This document shows positions 1 to 6,677 of a DNA stretch of 19,462 nt, piece after piece. The stretch lies in contig JAKSBM010000388.1 in assembly GCA_022361135.1 (NCBI GenBank), positions 1 to 19,462 of the forward strand. The letters run 5' to 3'. Source of the stretch: Desulfobacterales bacterium. GTDB taxonomy: Bacteria; Desulfobacterota; Desulfobacteria; Desulfobacterales; Desulfobacteraceae. A program made the translations under genes and the position numbers. How positions within the stretch are numbered: position 1 is the first letter of the stretch; each line of letters begins with the position of its first letter. The notes under the pieces were generated by a model. It worked only from the letters and a program-made list of their open reading frames with translations. It searched no databases and was not told the origin of the DNA.

Positions 1-304
1 CCAGATCCGGTTTAAGCCAGCGTCCGGCCAATGGCTGGAGATCCGGGGCAATGGCCGAGTTTTCCAAAACCACGGCCTCCGTGTCCCGGGGAAGCTGTTT
101 CAGCCACCATTTCATTTCCCCCACATGGGCTCCGGCGGTGCGCACAATGATCCGACTGCCCTCCGGCCCGAGCTGACGGGGCACCACCCCGGTGATGCGC
201 CCATGGGCTTTGACCCCGCAGGCCACCAGGGCGGCGTGGATGAGTCGGACCACGCTGCTTTTGCCCCGGCTGCCCGTGACCAGTATTTTGGCCGTGGCGG
301 TCAA
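1..304 (-). CDS. pgsB: Poly-gamma-glutamate ligase PgsB/CapB-like, N-terminal part
   Basis: Partial gene running off the left edge; 101 codons are visible. The product looks like the Mur-ligase-type amide ligase that joins glutamates by gamma-carboxyl linkage using ATP (PgsB/CapB family). Seen: a P-loop TGSRGKSSVVRL (residues 10-21), a following ITG (37-39), and VLENSAIAPDLQ (79-90), which aligns with the ECMAVNP-DYQ segment of Bacillus PgsB. Two deviations stand out: the Cys of that segment is replaced (ENSA), and the N-terminal membrane helix of Bacillus PgsB is missing. The start is inferred as TTG (304-302), because the stop codon of the preceding gene lies directly upstream in the same frame and no ATG follows early. 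It is the last visible gene of the minus-strand operon; pgsC could follow outside the window. Family assignment is fairly sure, substrate is inference. Confidence 0.78.
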   Translation of the reverse strand, partial: MTATAKILVTGSRGKSSVVRLIHAALVACGVKAHGRITGVVPRQLGPEGSRIIVRTAGAHVGEMKWWLKQLPRDTEAVVLENSAIAPDLQPLAGRWLKPDL

Positions 305-1456
305 TTACACCGGATCCGCCAGAAAAGCGCCCACGCCCTTTTCCACCATGTCCCGGTATTCGGGAACCTTTGACACCTCGATGCCCTTATCCTCTTTCAC
401 AAATTCCAGAAGCCCCATGGCCACCTTCACCGCAGTGACATGGCGGGCCACCCGCAGGGAAAGCGTCTGGGCCCCGGTGTCATAGGGGATGTAAATCTGG
501 TTCAGGTCCCTGGCCTTGGCATAGGCCTTGTCCCTGCCGTCCAGGATTAATTGTTCGTCGGTCTTTCCCCGAAACCGGCCCTGGCTGGGGTTGGCGGTTT
601 CCATGAGAATGGCCAGGGTATCGCTGTGGTCCCCCCACTCCCGGTGGCTGAGGCCGTGGAGATTTTTGGGAGAGGGTTCCAGCCGCATGGGAATGTTCTC
701 GGCCTCCAAATCCATGGAAATCATGGCGGCCAGTTCCATGGCGTTTTCATGGGCCACAATGGCGTCCACCACGGGATATTCCGGGGAGGCTTCATGGAGG
801 TCAAAGGATAGATCCACCCCTTCCGTCTTGATCAGGGTGAGGATCCCGTAGGCCAGTTTTTCCGTGGCACTGCCGTCGGGTCGGCCGGGATAGGCCCGGT
901 TCAAATTGCTGCGTTCCACACCGGCCATGGCCTGCTTTGAACTGGGATGGACATAGATGTCCGGGTTGGGCCAATCGTGGATGGGGTTGGTGGTTCTGGC
1001 GCCGAAACGGAAAATCCGGGCCGATCCGTCGGGCCGTTGAACCCTGAAGGTACCGGGATGGGCTTCCTGGGGATAGGTGTGGGTGCGACCCATGGGGTTG
1101 GCAAAGGGAATGATGATCACCCGTCCTTTAGCCACGTCCATGTTCTCCAGGAAGACCGTGGCGGCCAGGGTGCTGGAGGGTTCATTGGCATGGGTCCCCC
1201 CCAGAATCAATACCGTGCCCCCTGCTTCGGCCCCCTCTTTGATGTACACCGGCGTGTCCGCCGGGGAACCCTTGAGGGTGGGTGCATACTCGCTGAGCAG
1301 GTGTTTTTCAAAGCCGGGGGTGGGAACGACCTGATCCACCCCCGGTGCGGGGTGACGCTGGTCCCAATAGCTTCTGCCGCTGATCACGGCCATGAGCACG
1401 GCCAGGAGAAGCGCGACCACCGCCGTGATTTTACGGGTAGATGATGTATCTTTCAT
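305..1456 (-). CDS. Membrane-anchored succinylglutamate desuccinylase/aspartoacylase-like zinc amidohydrolase
   Basis: 383 residues. The AstE/AspA family (M14-like fold) hydrolyses amide bonds of N-acyl amino acids. Seen: an uncleaved-looking N-terminal membrane segment (about residues 9-27), then GGTHANEP with zinc ligands H89 and E92, SNLNRAYPG (183-191) with the substrate-binding Arg, FDLHEA with the third ligand H221, and ILMETANP with a candidate catalytic Glu286. The protein should therefore be tethered outside the cytoplasm, unlike cytoplasmic AstE. The start at 1456 (MKDTSS) is preferred over an upstream in-frame ATG at 1558, because GGAAG lies just upstream and the extension would overlap the small gene at 1468-1614. 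It is a paralogue of the product at 2957-3991, sharing the C-terminal pattern VPxYxDxxxxGxGxxL. The substrate is unknown; given the GGT and PgsB neighbours, gamma-glutamyl amides are plausible. Confidence 0.82.
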   Translation of the reverse strand: MKDTSSTRKITAVVALLLAVLMAVISGRSYWDQRHPAPGVDQVVPTPGFEKHLLSEYAPTLKGSPADTPVYIKEGAEAGGTVLILGGTHANEPSSTLAATVFLENMDVAKGRVIIIPFANPMGRTHTYPQEAHPGTFRVQRPDGSARIFRFGARTTNPIHDWPNPDIYVHPSSKQAMAGVERSNLNRAYPGRPDGSATEKLAYGILTLIKTEGVDLSFDLHEASPEYPVVDAIVAHENAMELAAMISMDLEAENIPMRLEPSPKNLHGLSHREWGDHSDTLAILMETANPSQGRFRGKTDEQLILDGRDKAYAKARDLNQIYIPYDTGAQTLSLRVARHVTAVKVAMGLLEFVKEDKGIEVSKVPEYRDMVEKGVGAFLADPV

Positions 1457-1467
1457 TTTCGGCTTCC

Positions 1468-1614
1468 TTATTTGATAAAAAATGCTCTCAACAACAGGGG
1501 AACCATGACCAGGGCTCCCGCCAACTGATTCCGAAAGGAATCGGCCTTCCAGACGCAACGGGCCACCAACAGGATGACCAGCAGGTTAATGGCCCAGTAA
1601 ATCCAAGATATCAT
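1468..1614 (-). CDS. 48-residue two-helix membrane mini-protein
   Basis: A small gene wedged between the permease (30 bases upstream) and the membrane-anchored hydrolase (its TAA is 11 bases before the next ATG). It reads MISWIYWAINLLVILLVARC at the start and ends in RAFFIK. Two hydrophobic stretches (about residues 4-20 and 31-46) are separated by a short polar, charged turn (VWKADSFRNQ), which suggests a helical hairpin. A GAGG motif lies about 9 bases before the ATG. I recognise no family. Small membrane proteins are essential partners in poly-gamma-glutamate synthesis in Bacillus (CapE/PgsE, around 50 residues), and TRAP permeases need small membrane subunits. Either role fits the position, but similarity to neither is shown. 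The tight spacing and the clean hydrophobic pattern support a real gene. Confidence 0.65.
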   Translation of the reverse strand: MISWIYWAINLLVILLVARCVWKADSFRNQLAGALVMVPLLLRAFFIK

Positions 1615-1644
1615 GATGCGTTTCCTCTTCTTTTTCGGGGTTGT

Positions 1645-2922
1645 CTACACATATTTTGCACAGATGATGACGGTGATGCCCCAACCCGCCGTGAGCAGGG
1701 CAGGTATGGCACAGGCCTTGAGAACCTTAAAATAATTTTTCACACCCACCACCTGGGCGGCAAAAAGACCGGCCAGGGCTGTGGGTGGCATGAGATCCCC
1801 CAAACCGGCAATGAGGCTCAAACCCGCACCCACCACAATTTCATTGCTACCCAGCATGGCCAGCAGAAAGGGAACCCCCAACACCGTGGCCGATCCATAG
1901 GCGGAGACCGCACCGAAAATCGGCATGGAGGTGGCCATTCCCACATAGAGCAGCCAGGCCGGAAGCCCCAGGGCGGAAACCACGAAGAATCCCCTCACCC
2001 CGGTCATGGTCATGATCTGGATGAACATGCCCACCCCCACCAGGATTCCCATGACCGGCAGGGCTTCTCTGATGGCTTCGGTGGCCGCATCCAGCGGATT
2101 CCACCGGGTGTCACTCAACAGCCCGCCCCCTGCAGCCAGCAAAAAGGCCAGGGGCATGCCCAGGCTGGGGAATTGCGGGGGAAACATGCGTTCGCCCCCC
2201 AGAAGTACCAGCAGAATAAAAAAGGGCATCATCAGACGCGGGGTCAAAGGCGTTCCGGACATGCGCTCCAGCTCGCTGTCCAATTCCGGATCTGACTTGC
2301 CGGCGCCGGCCTTAAGGGCGGGGTAAATCAACAGCATGCCCGTGACCACAGCCAAAGGAACGGTGCAGACCAGCAGGGGAATTCCGAATCCCACATAGGG
2401 CATGTCAATGCCGCCTCCGATGATCATGGCCGGAATATTCACCGGAGGCGCGGCCATGCCGTAGATGGCGGCCATGGCAATGGCGGCCGCCGTCTTCACC
2501 GCCGGCACCCCCAACCGCAGCAGGATGGGCGCCACCAGGGCCCCTGCCGTGAGCACGGCTGCCGATGAAGAGCCGGTGATCATACCCGGAAACATGACAA
2601 AGCCCATGAGGGAGAGGGTGAGCAAAAAAGGATGGGACTTGAACTTGCCGATGACCCAGGCCGCCATGCTCTCCATGAGACCGGTGTACTGGACGGTCTT
2701 CATGAAAATCATGGCACAGGCGATGATGAGAATTGTGTCCAGATATCCGAAACTCCCCTCCACCAGATGGTGAATGGGCACCCCATTCCCGGAGATCACC
2801 GCACCGGTGACGGCGGCGATGACCAATGCCACGGAAATGGGTTGATGAAGTGCAAAGGACGCGACGGCAAAAACCCCCACCATGCACAGCGTGTAAAAGC
2901 CTTCCGGCCAAAACCATTCCAT
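1645..2922 (-). CDS. TRAP-type DctM-like large permease (ion transporter superfamily)
   Basis: 425 residues, very hydrophobic, with roughly 11-12 membrane helices and about the usual DctM length. The two halves each carry a small-residue loop typical of elevator transporters of this superfamily: PGMITGSSSAAVLTAGALVA in the first half and GAVSAYGSATVLGVPF in the second, each followed by an amphipathic segment with prolines (AAPPVNIPAMIIGG; GDLMPPTALAG). The family moves organic anions with sodium across the inner membrane. The start at 2922 is supported by AAAGGAA upstream. No DctP-type binding protein or normal DctQ subunit lies next to it; only the 48-residue protein follows. It sits between two zinc amidohydrolases, so glutamate, an acyl-amino acid or a short gamma-glutamyl peptide is a plausible cargo (inference). 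DctM assignment is by pattern only; another family of the superfamily remains possible. Confidence 0.66.
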   Translation of the reverse strand: MEWFWPEGFYTLCMVGVFAVASFALHQPISVALVIAAVTGAVISGNGVPIHHLVEGSFGYLDTILIIACAMIFMKTVQYTGLMESMAAWVIGKFKSHPFLLTLSLMGFVMFPGMITGSSSAAVLTAGALVAPILLRLGVPAVKTAAAIAMAAIYGMAAPPVNIPAMIIGGGIDMPYVGFGIPLLVCTVPLAVVTGMLLIYPALKAGAGKSDPELDSELERMSGTPLTPRLMMPFFILLVLLGGERMFPPQFPSLGMPLAFLLAAGGGLLSDTRWNPLDAATEAIREALPVMGILVGVGMFIQIMTMTGVRGFFVVSALGLPAWLLYVGMATSMPIFGAVSAYGSATVLGVPFLLAMLGSNEIVVGAGLSLIAGLGDLMPPTALAGLFAAQVVGVKNYFKVLKACAIPALLTAGWGITVIICAKYV

Positions 2923-2956
2923 TGTTCAATTCCTTTCCATAATTATTGTAGTCCGC

Positions 2957-3991
2957 TTAATTCAGGTAGTATCCTGCCCCGTTTTTCATGAGGTCCCCGT
3001 AGGCGGGAACCCCTTGGACGGCAAATGCCCGGTCCGTTTCGTCGGCCACTGCGGCACCCAGATAAATCAGCAACCGCAGGTGGATGGCCACCCGCATTTT
3101 CAGGGGCATGTCCGGATCATTGAGCACGTCGGGATTTTCCCGCCACGTATCCTGGGCCGGGTTGGGGCTTTCCGTGATAAAGGGAATGCATTCGGTTCGA
3201 CTGCCGATCTCCCAATGGCTGAGTCCCTTGCTTTTGGCCGTGGTGGATTCCAGTTTCAGGGTCAGACCGGATTCCTCCTCCAGATCCAACAGGGCCATGG
3301 CCCCTATATCCACCCCCTTGGGATGGGTGATCAGGGAGTTGGCCAACCGGTAACGGCCGCTGCCGTCCGGGGTTCTGGCTTCGTGGAAATCCACCAGGAA
3401 ATCGGGCTTTTCCTTCTGGATGAGGGTGAACAGGCCATGGGCCAGCTGCTGGGTGGGATTGCCCTGGGCATCCCCGGGCCAGACCCGGTTGAGGTTCCGC
3501 GAGCGCTTGCCCCGTTCAGCCCAGCTGTGATCCCCAGGATCGGTTCGCCGGTCCCCGAAATTCATATACCGGATTCCGGAGGGGGTGGTCAGTTCATGGC
3601 GTTGGGGAATCCCGCAGCGGGTATCTTTCACCGAAGCCGCGCTGGGGTTTGCATGGGGGATGACAATCAATTTCCCCGCCCGTACCTGAGCATGTTCCAC
3701 CAGGATCTGGGCCGCCACTGTGCCGGCGGGCTCATTGGCGTGTGTGCCCCCCAGGACCACTGCTGTGATCCCGGGTTTTCCGCTGTCCATGACATAGAAG
3801 CGGGTATCCAGGTGGCTCCCTTTGAGGGGTTGAAAATAGTCGGAGACCATGCCGCTTCTGGTGCAACCGTTTCCGGGCCGGATGTCCGGGACAAATTCCT
3901 TGGCCCGGACATCGGAGTCCATGCAGACAAGCATGAGACTGAGTCCCAGAACAGCATGGATAACGTATGATTTGTATCGTTTAAACATCAT
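2957..3991 (-). CDS. Exported succinylglutamate desuccinylase/aspartoacylase-like zinc amidohydrolase
   Basis: 344 residues. It has an N-terminal signal peptide (hydrophobic stretch about residues 10-23, DVRAKE cleavage-like end near residue 30), so the enzyme should be periplasmic. Family motifs: GGTHANEP with zinc ligands H84 and E87, RNLNRVWPG with Arg169, VDFHEA with the third ligand H203, and FITESPNP with the probable catalytic Glu274. Canonical AstE removes succinate from N-succinylglutamate and canonical AspA deacetylates N-acetylaspartate, both in the cytoplasm; an exported form must act on something else. It starts 14 bases after the gamma-glutamyltransferase stop. Two consecutive ATG codons (3991, 3988) are possible starts; a weak GGA favours the second slightly. 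It is a paralogue of the protein at 305-1456 on the other side of the permease. Confidence 0.83.
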   Translation of the reverse strand: MMFKRYKSYVIHAVLGLSLMLVCMDSDVRAKEFVPDIRPGNGCTRSGMVSDYFQPLKGSHLDTRFYVMDSGKPGITAVVLGGTHANEPAGTVAAQILVEHAQVRAGKLIVIPHANPSAASVKDTRCGIPQRHELTTPSGIRYMNFGDRRTDPGDHSWAERGKRSRNLNRVWPGDAQGNPTQQLAHGLFTLIQKEKPDFLVDFHEARTPDGSGRYRLANSLITHPKGVDIGAMALLDLEEESGLTLKLESTTAKSKGLSHWEIGSRTECIPFITESPNPAQDTWRENPDVLNDPDMPLKMRVAIHLRLLIYLGAAVADETDRAFAVQGVPAYGDLMKNGAGYYLN

Positions 3992-4005
3992 TATCCGTTC
4001 TTTGT

Positions 4006-5760
4006 TTAATTGGGCGACGCAGCCCCGCCCTGGCGACGCATGGAGCCCACACCGATGAGGGTGCCGTCTTCCTTGGCTTCGATGACGTTGGGCCCGCCGA
4101 AATAGAGATGGGGATAGGCATAGGGCTTCACATCGTGGCCAAAGACCTCTTCCAGCACTTCAATGGTTTTTGGAGAAAACTTATCCTCCAGACGCAGTTC
4201 CTTATAGGTGTCGTAGCCGGCCATTTTGGGAGCGTCCACGGCCTCTTTCAGGGTCAGTCCCTGTTCCACCACACCCACCAGAATCTGGGCCGTGGTGGTA
4301 ACGATACGGCTACCGCCGGGGGTGCCCAGGAGCCAACGCACCTTGCCGTCCTTTTTGACGATGGTGGGGGTGAGGTTGGTGCGGGGACGTTTGCCCGGTT
4401 CGATGTTGATCTTCTGGGCATCATTTTTCAACTTCTTGTACTTGAAGTTGCCCAGTTCGGTGTTGAGGAAATATCCGTCCACCATGCAGCCGCTGCCAAA
4501 AAGGGCGGAGATGGTCTGGGTCCAGGTCACGGCGTTGCCCTGACTGTCCATGACGGCAAAGTGAGTGGTGGAACCGGATTCGGTGTCTGCACCGGAATCG
4601 GCCTCCGGTTTCGGCGCTTCGGTTCTTCCCATCAATACGTCCCGGTAATCCTGACCCTGGTTGTAGTGTTCAGGGGTGCCCCGTCTTTTTTTCCAGGAAT
4701 CCGGATTGGAGGCCTTGTCCAAGGCGATCTGCATCACCCGGGCCCTGGCATAGTCTTTACTGGCGTAACCGGCTTTGGGCATATCCTTGGCAAAGGCCGG
4801 GTCGCCCACGATGACACGCTGGTCCAGGGCGGCCAGGACAAAGGCCTCCTGCATGATGTGCAGGGCCAGGGGATCGTCGGTGCCCATGGTGCCGAAGTCG
4901 AAATGTTCCAGGATGTTCAGCAGGTTCACCAGGCGGGGACCGCCCACGGGATATCCCGAGGTATAGACGTCATGTCCCTTGTAGGTGGTGTGAACCGGTT
5001 CGGTGACAATGACCTTGTAGCCTTCCAGGTCGGATTTGCGCATGAAGCCGTCGTTTTCCTGCATATAGGCATCCAGGTTATCGGCCAGGACACCGTGGTA
5101 ATAGGCATCAATGCCCTGTTCGGCAATGATCCGCAACGTATTGGCCAGGGCCGGATTGGTCAGGATGTCCCCTTCATTCCAGGGCAGGCCGTCGTCCAGG
5201 AATTCCGGAGTGTTTTCCAGAATTTTGTCATAGTTGTCGTTGAGCACCTTGGCAAAGGTCTTGCTCACGGGAAACCCCTTTTCCGCCAATTCCACAGCCG
5301 GGGCAATCAGGGTGGCCAAAGGAAGGGTACCGGCCATTTCATAGGCCTTGGCAACCCCGGCAGGCAGGCCTGGTACGCAATGTCCTTTGGGGGTGTACTT
5401 GGCTTCCTTTAATTTCATCCCTGCCTTTTTCAGATTTTTATAGGAGGCCAGCGCAGGCGCGGTACTGCGGAAGTCGATGGCGGTGATGCCCTTGCCGGCC
5501 AGATCCATGAGGGCATAGCCTTCGCCGCCCAGACCGGAGCCGTAGGGTTCCACCACACCAATGGCAAAACTCACGGCAATGGCCGCATCCACGGCATTCC
5601 CGCCCTGCTCCAGAATTTCGGCACCCGCCTTTGCGGCCAGGGGATGGGCGGCCACCACCATACCCTTTTTGCTTTCAAGGGTGGACTGGGTGGTCACGGC
5701 CCCGGCAAATGAAGTACTTAAGAGTAAACAACACACCAAGGTCCAACGAAAAAATTTCAT
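4006..5760 (-). CDS. ggt: Gamma-glutamyltransferase (GGT/CapD family)
   Basis: 584 residues, full length for the family. It is an N-terminal-nucleophile enzyme that cleaves gamma-glutamyl bonds, with transfer to water or another acceptor, in the periplasm. Seen: signal peptide (about residues 1-21, ending SFAGA), GSGLGGEG (75-81), the autoprocessing site GSTTHFAVMD with the predicted catalytic Thr398, and LLGTPGGSRI near the end, matching the oxyanion-hole Gly-Gly of known GGTs. The precursor should self-cleave before Thr398 into a large and a small subunit. A linker rich in Glu, Asp and Ser directly precedes the cleavage site. The start at 5760 has AAAGGA about 8 bases upstream. In the context of PgsB it could trim, release or recycle a gamma-glutamyl polymer as CapD and Bacillus Ggt do; glutathione breakdown is the general alternative. 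Confidence 0.93.
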   Translation of the reverse strand: MKFFRWTLVCCLLLSTSFAGAVTTQSTLESKKGMVVAAHPLAAKAGAEILEQGGNAVDAAIAVSFAIGVVEPYGSGLGGEGYALMDLAGKGITAIDFRSTAPALASYKNLKKAGMKLKEAKYTPKGHCVPGLPAGVAKAYEMAGTLPLATLIAPAVELAEKGFPVSKTFAKVLNDNYDKILENTPEFLDDGLPWNEGDILTNPALANTLRIIAEQGIDAYYHGVLADNLDAYMQENDGFMRKSDLEGYKVIVTEPVHTTYKGHDVYTSGYPVGGPRLVNLLNILEHFDFGTMGTDDPLALHIMQEAFVLAALDQRVIVGDPAFAKDMPKAGYASKDYARARVMQIALDKASNPDSWKKRRGTPEHYNQGQDYRDVLMGRTEAPKPEADSGADTESGSTTHFAVMDSQGNAVTWTQTISALFGSGCMVDGYFLNTELGNFKYKKLKNDAQKINIEPGKRPRTNLTPTIVKKDGKVRWLLGTPGGSRIVTTTAQILVGVVEQGLTLKEAVDAPKMAGYDTYKELRLEDKFSPKTIEVLEEVFGHDVKPYAYPHLYFGGPNVIEAKEDGTLIGVGSMRRQGGAASPN

Positions 5761-5780
5761 ATGCAGTATCCTTTGTCTGG

Positions 5781-5799
5781 GACGGAGGCTGGCTCCGTC
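5781..5799. repeat. Intercistronic 7-bp hairpin between the DUF6305-like gene and ggt
   Basis: GACGGAG (5781-5787) and CTCCGTC (5793-5799) form a perfect stem around a 5-base loop. It lies in the 123-bp gap just upstream of ggt. No T-run follows on either strand, so it is unlikely to be a full terminator; an mRNA processing or stability element is possible. Confidence 0.4.
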
Positions 5800-5883
5800 C
5801 GGTTCAGGTTTCTAAGATTCCAGGTGTGGGCATTTCGCCCGGGGAGACAATTTGCAACGGCAATATGTCACAACAGATCCGGG

Positions 5884-6474
5884 TTAGATGATGCCCCATT
5901 GGGTCAGTACGACCTTCAGCGGTTCGGTGCATCCTCTCACGCCCGGAGCCGTCAGGATTTCGATGCCCTTTTCCTTGACCAGGTTGCTGATGAGGCCGTC
6001 GTGGTCGCTGCCCTCCACAATGATAATTTTGTCGGCCAGGGGCATGGCTTCGGTGATGAACTGATCGGACAATTTGCCCCGGCGCCCCTTGCCGCCGATG
6101 TGCATGACCAGGATCTTTATACCCTTGTCCCGGGCGGCGGCGATGAGATTTTTCACCCGTTCGATCTCTTCATCCTTTTTAATGCCGGCTGCGCCCATGC
6201 CTTTGGAGCTGCCGCCGACCACCACGATCAAAGCCTTTTCATCGTTCAGGCCGGAGCCTTGGAGCATTTTGTCCAGCCGGCCTTTAACCTTGGCCTTTTT
6301 CAGAACCACCTTGACCATGGTGGCATCCGGGCTCTGGCCAAAGGGAGTCAGGACGATGGGGGCGGCCTGAGCTTGGGCCGGCAAGGCGATCATCAATCCC
6401 ACAAGGGCTGCAAATACCAAAAACATTTGGGTTTTGAATATCTTTCTGACATTCTGGGTGTTTAACTCTGTCAT
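5884..6474 (-). CDS. Secreted small protein resembling DUF6305
   Basis: 196 residues with a signal peptide (hydrophobic stretch about residues 17-31, then PAQAQA before API). The mature part begins APIVLTPFGQSPDATMVKVV and contains an alternating strand-helix pattern with VVVGGSSKGMGAAG (about residues 84-97), KILVMHIGGKGRRG, a DKIIIVEGSDHDG stretch and a C-terminal APGVRGCTEPL. The GQSPDA opening and GGSSKGMGAAG segment remind me of the uncharacterised DUF6305 family; this is from memory, not from a search. The fold looks like a small alpha/beta domain in the periplasm, perhaps binding an anion or metal. Start 6474 has AAAGGA upstream. It sits second in the operon between the porin and ggt. 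Function unknown. Confidence 0.7.
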   Translation of the reverse strand: MTELNTQNVRKIFKTQMFLVFAALVGLMIALPAQAQAAPIVLTPFGQSPDATMVKVVLKKAKVKGRLDKMLQGSGLNDEKALIVVVGGSSKGMGAAGIKKDEEIERVKNLIAAARDKGIKILVMHIGGKGRRGKLSDQFITEAMPLADKIIIVEGSDHDGLISNLVKEKGIEILTAPGVRGCTEPLKVVLTQWGII

Positions 6475-6553
6475 TTCTCAATCCTTTAACTTTTTATTTT
6501 CAACGAACCATTGTCGTCTTATTCGAGATGCCGGGCATATCATTTCCGGCGGT

Positions 6554-6587
6554 GGCAGGACAAGGCCCTTTTCCAAGGGTTCCTGCC
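6554..6587. repeat. Hairpin in the porin-DUF6305 intergenic gap
   Basis: GGCAGGA (6554-6560) pairs with TCCTGCC (6581-6587); inside it CCCTT (6566-6570) pairs with AAGGG (6575-6579) around a TTCC loop. There is no T-run on either side. It is the second of two hairpins between the first and second genes of the operon and may slow decay from the 3' side or mark mRNA processing. Confidence 0.4.
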
Positions 6588-6603
6588 TGCCGTTATATCG
6601 GGG

Positions 6604-6638
6604 CATAAAGCCCATTGAACGAATCAATAGGCTTTATG
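6604..6638 (-). terminator. Strong hairpin 39 bases after the porin stop (partial terminator or mRNA stabiliser)
   Basis: CATAAAGCC (6604-6612) pairs with GGCTTTATG (6630-6638). After one mismatch, ATTG (6614-6617) pairs with CAAT (6625-6628) around a 7-base loop. On the transcribed minus strand it lies just after the porin gene, without a clear U-run. Such a hairpin could protect or partly end the porin message, making porin more abundant than the downstream enzymes. This is inference from position and structure. Confidence 0.5.
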
Positions 6639-6677
6639 GATCCAGGTGGTCTTCCAATTCATATCCCCACGGGAAAT

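Noticed and set aside
4108..5412. 434-codon plus-strand open frame
   Set aside because: Antisense shadow of the gamma-glutamyltransferase; no ribosome site and no domain, rich in Gly, His and Gln.
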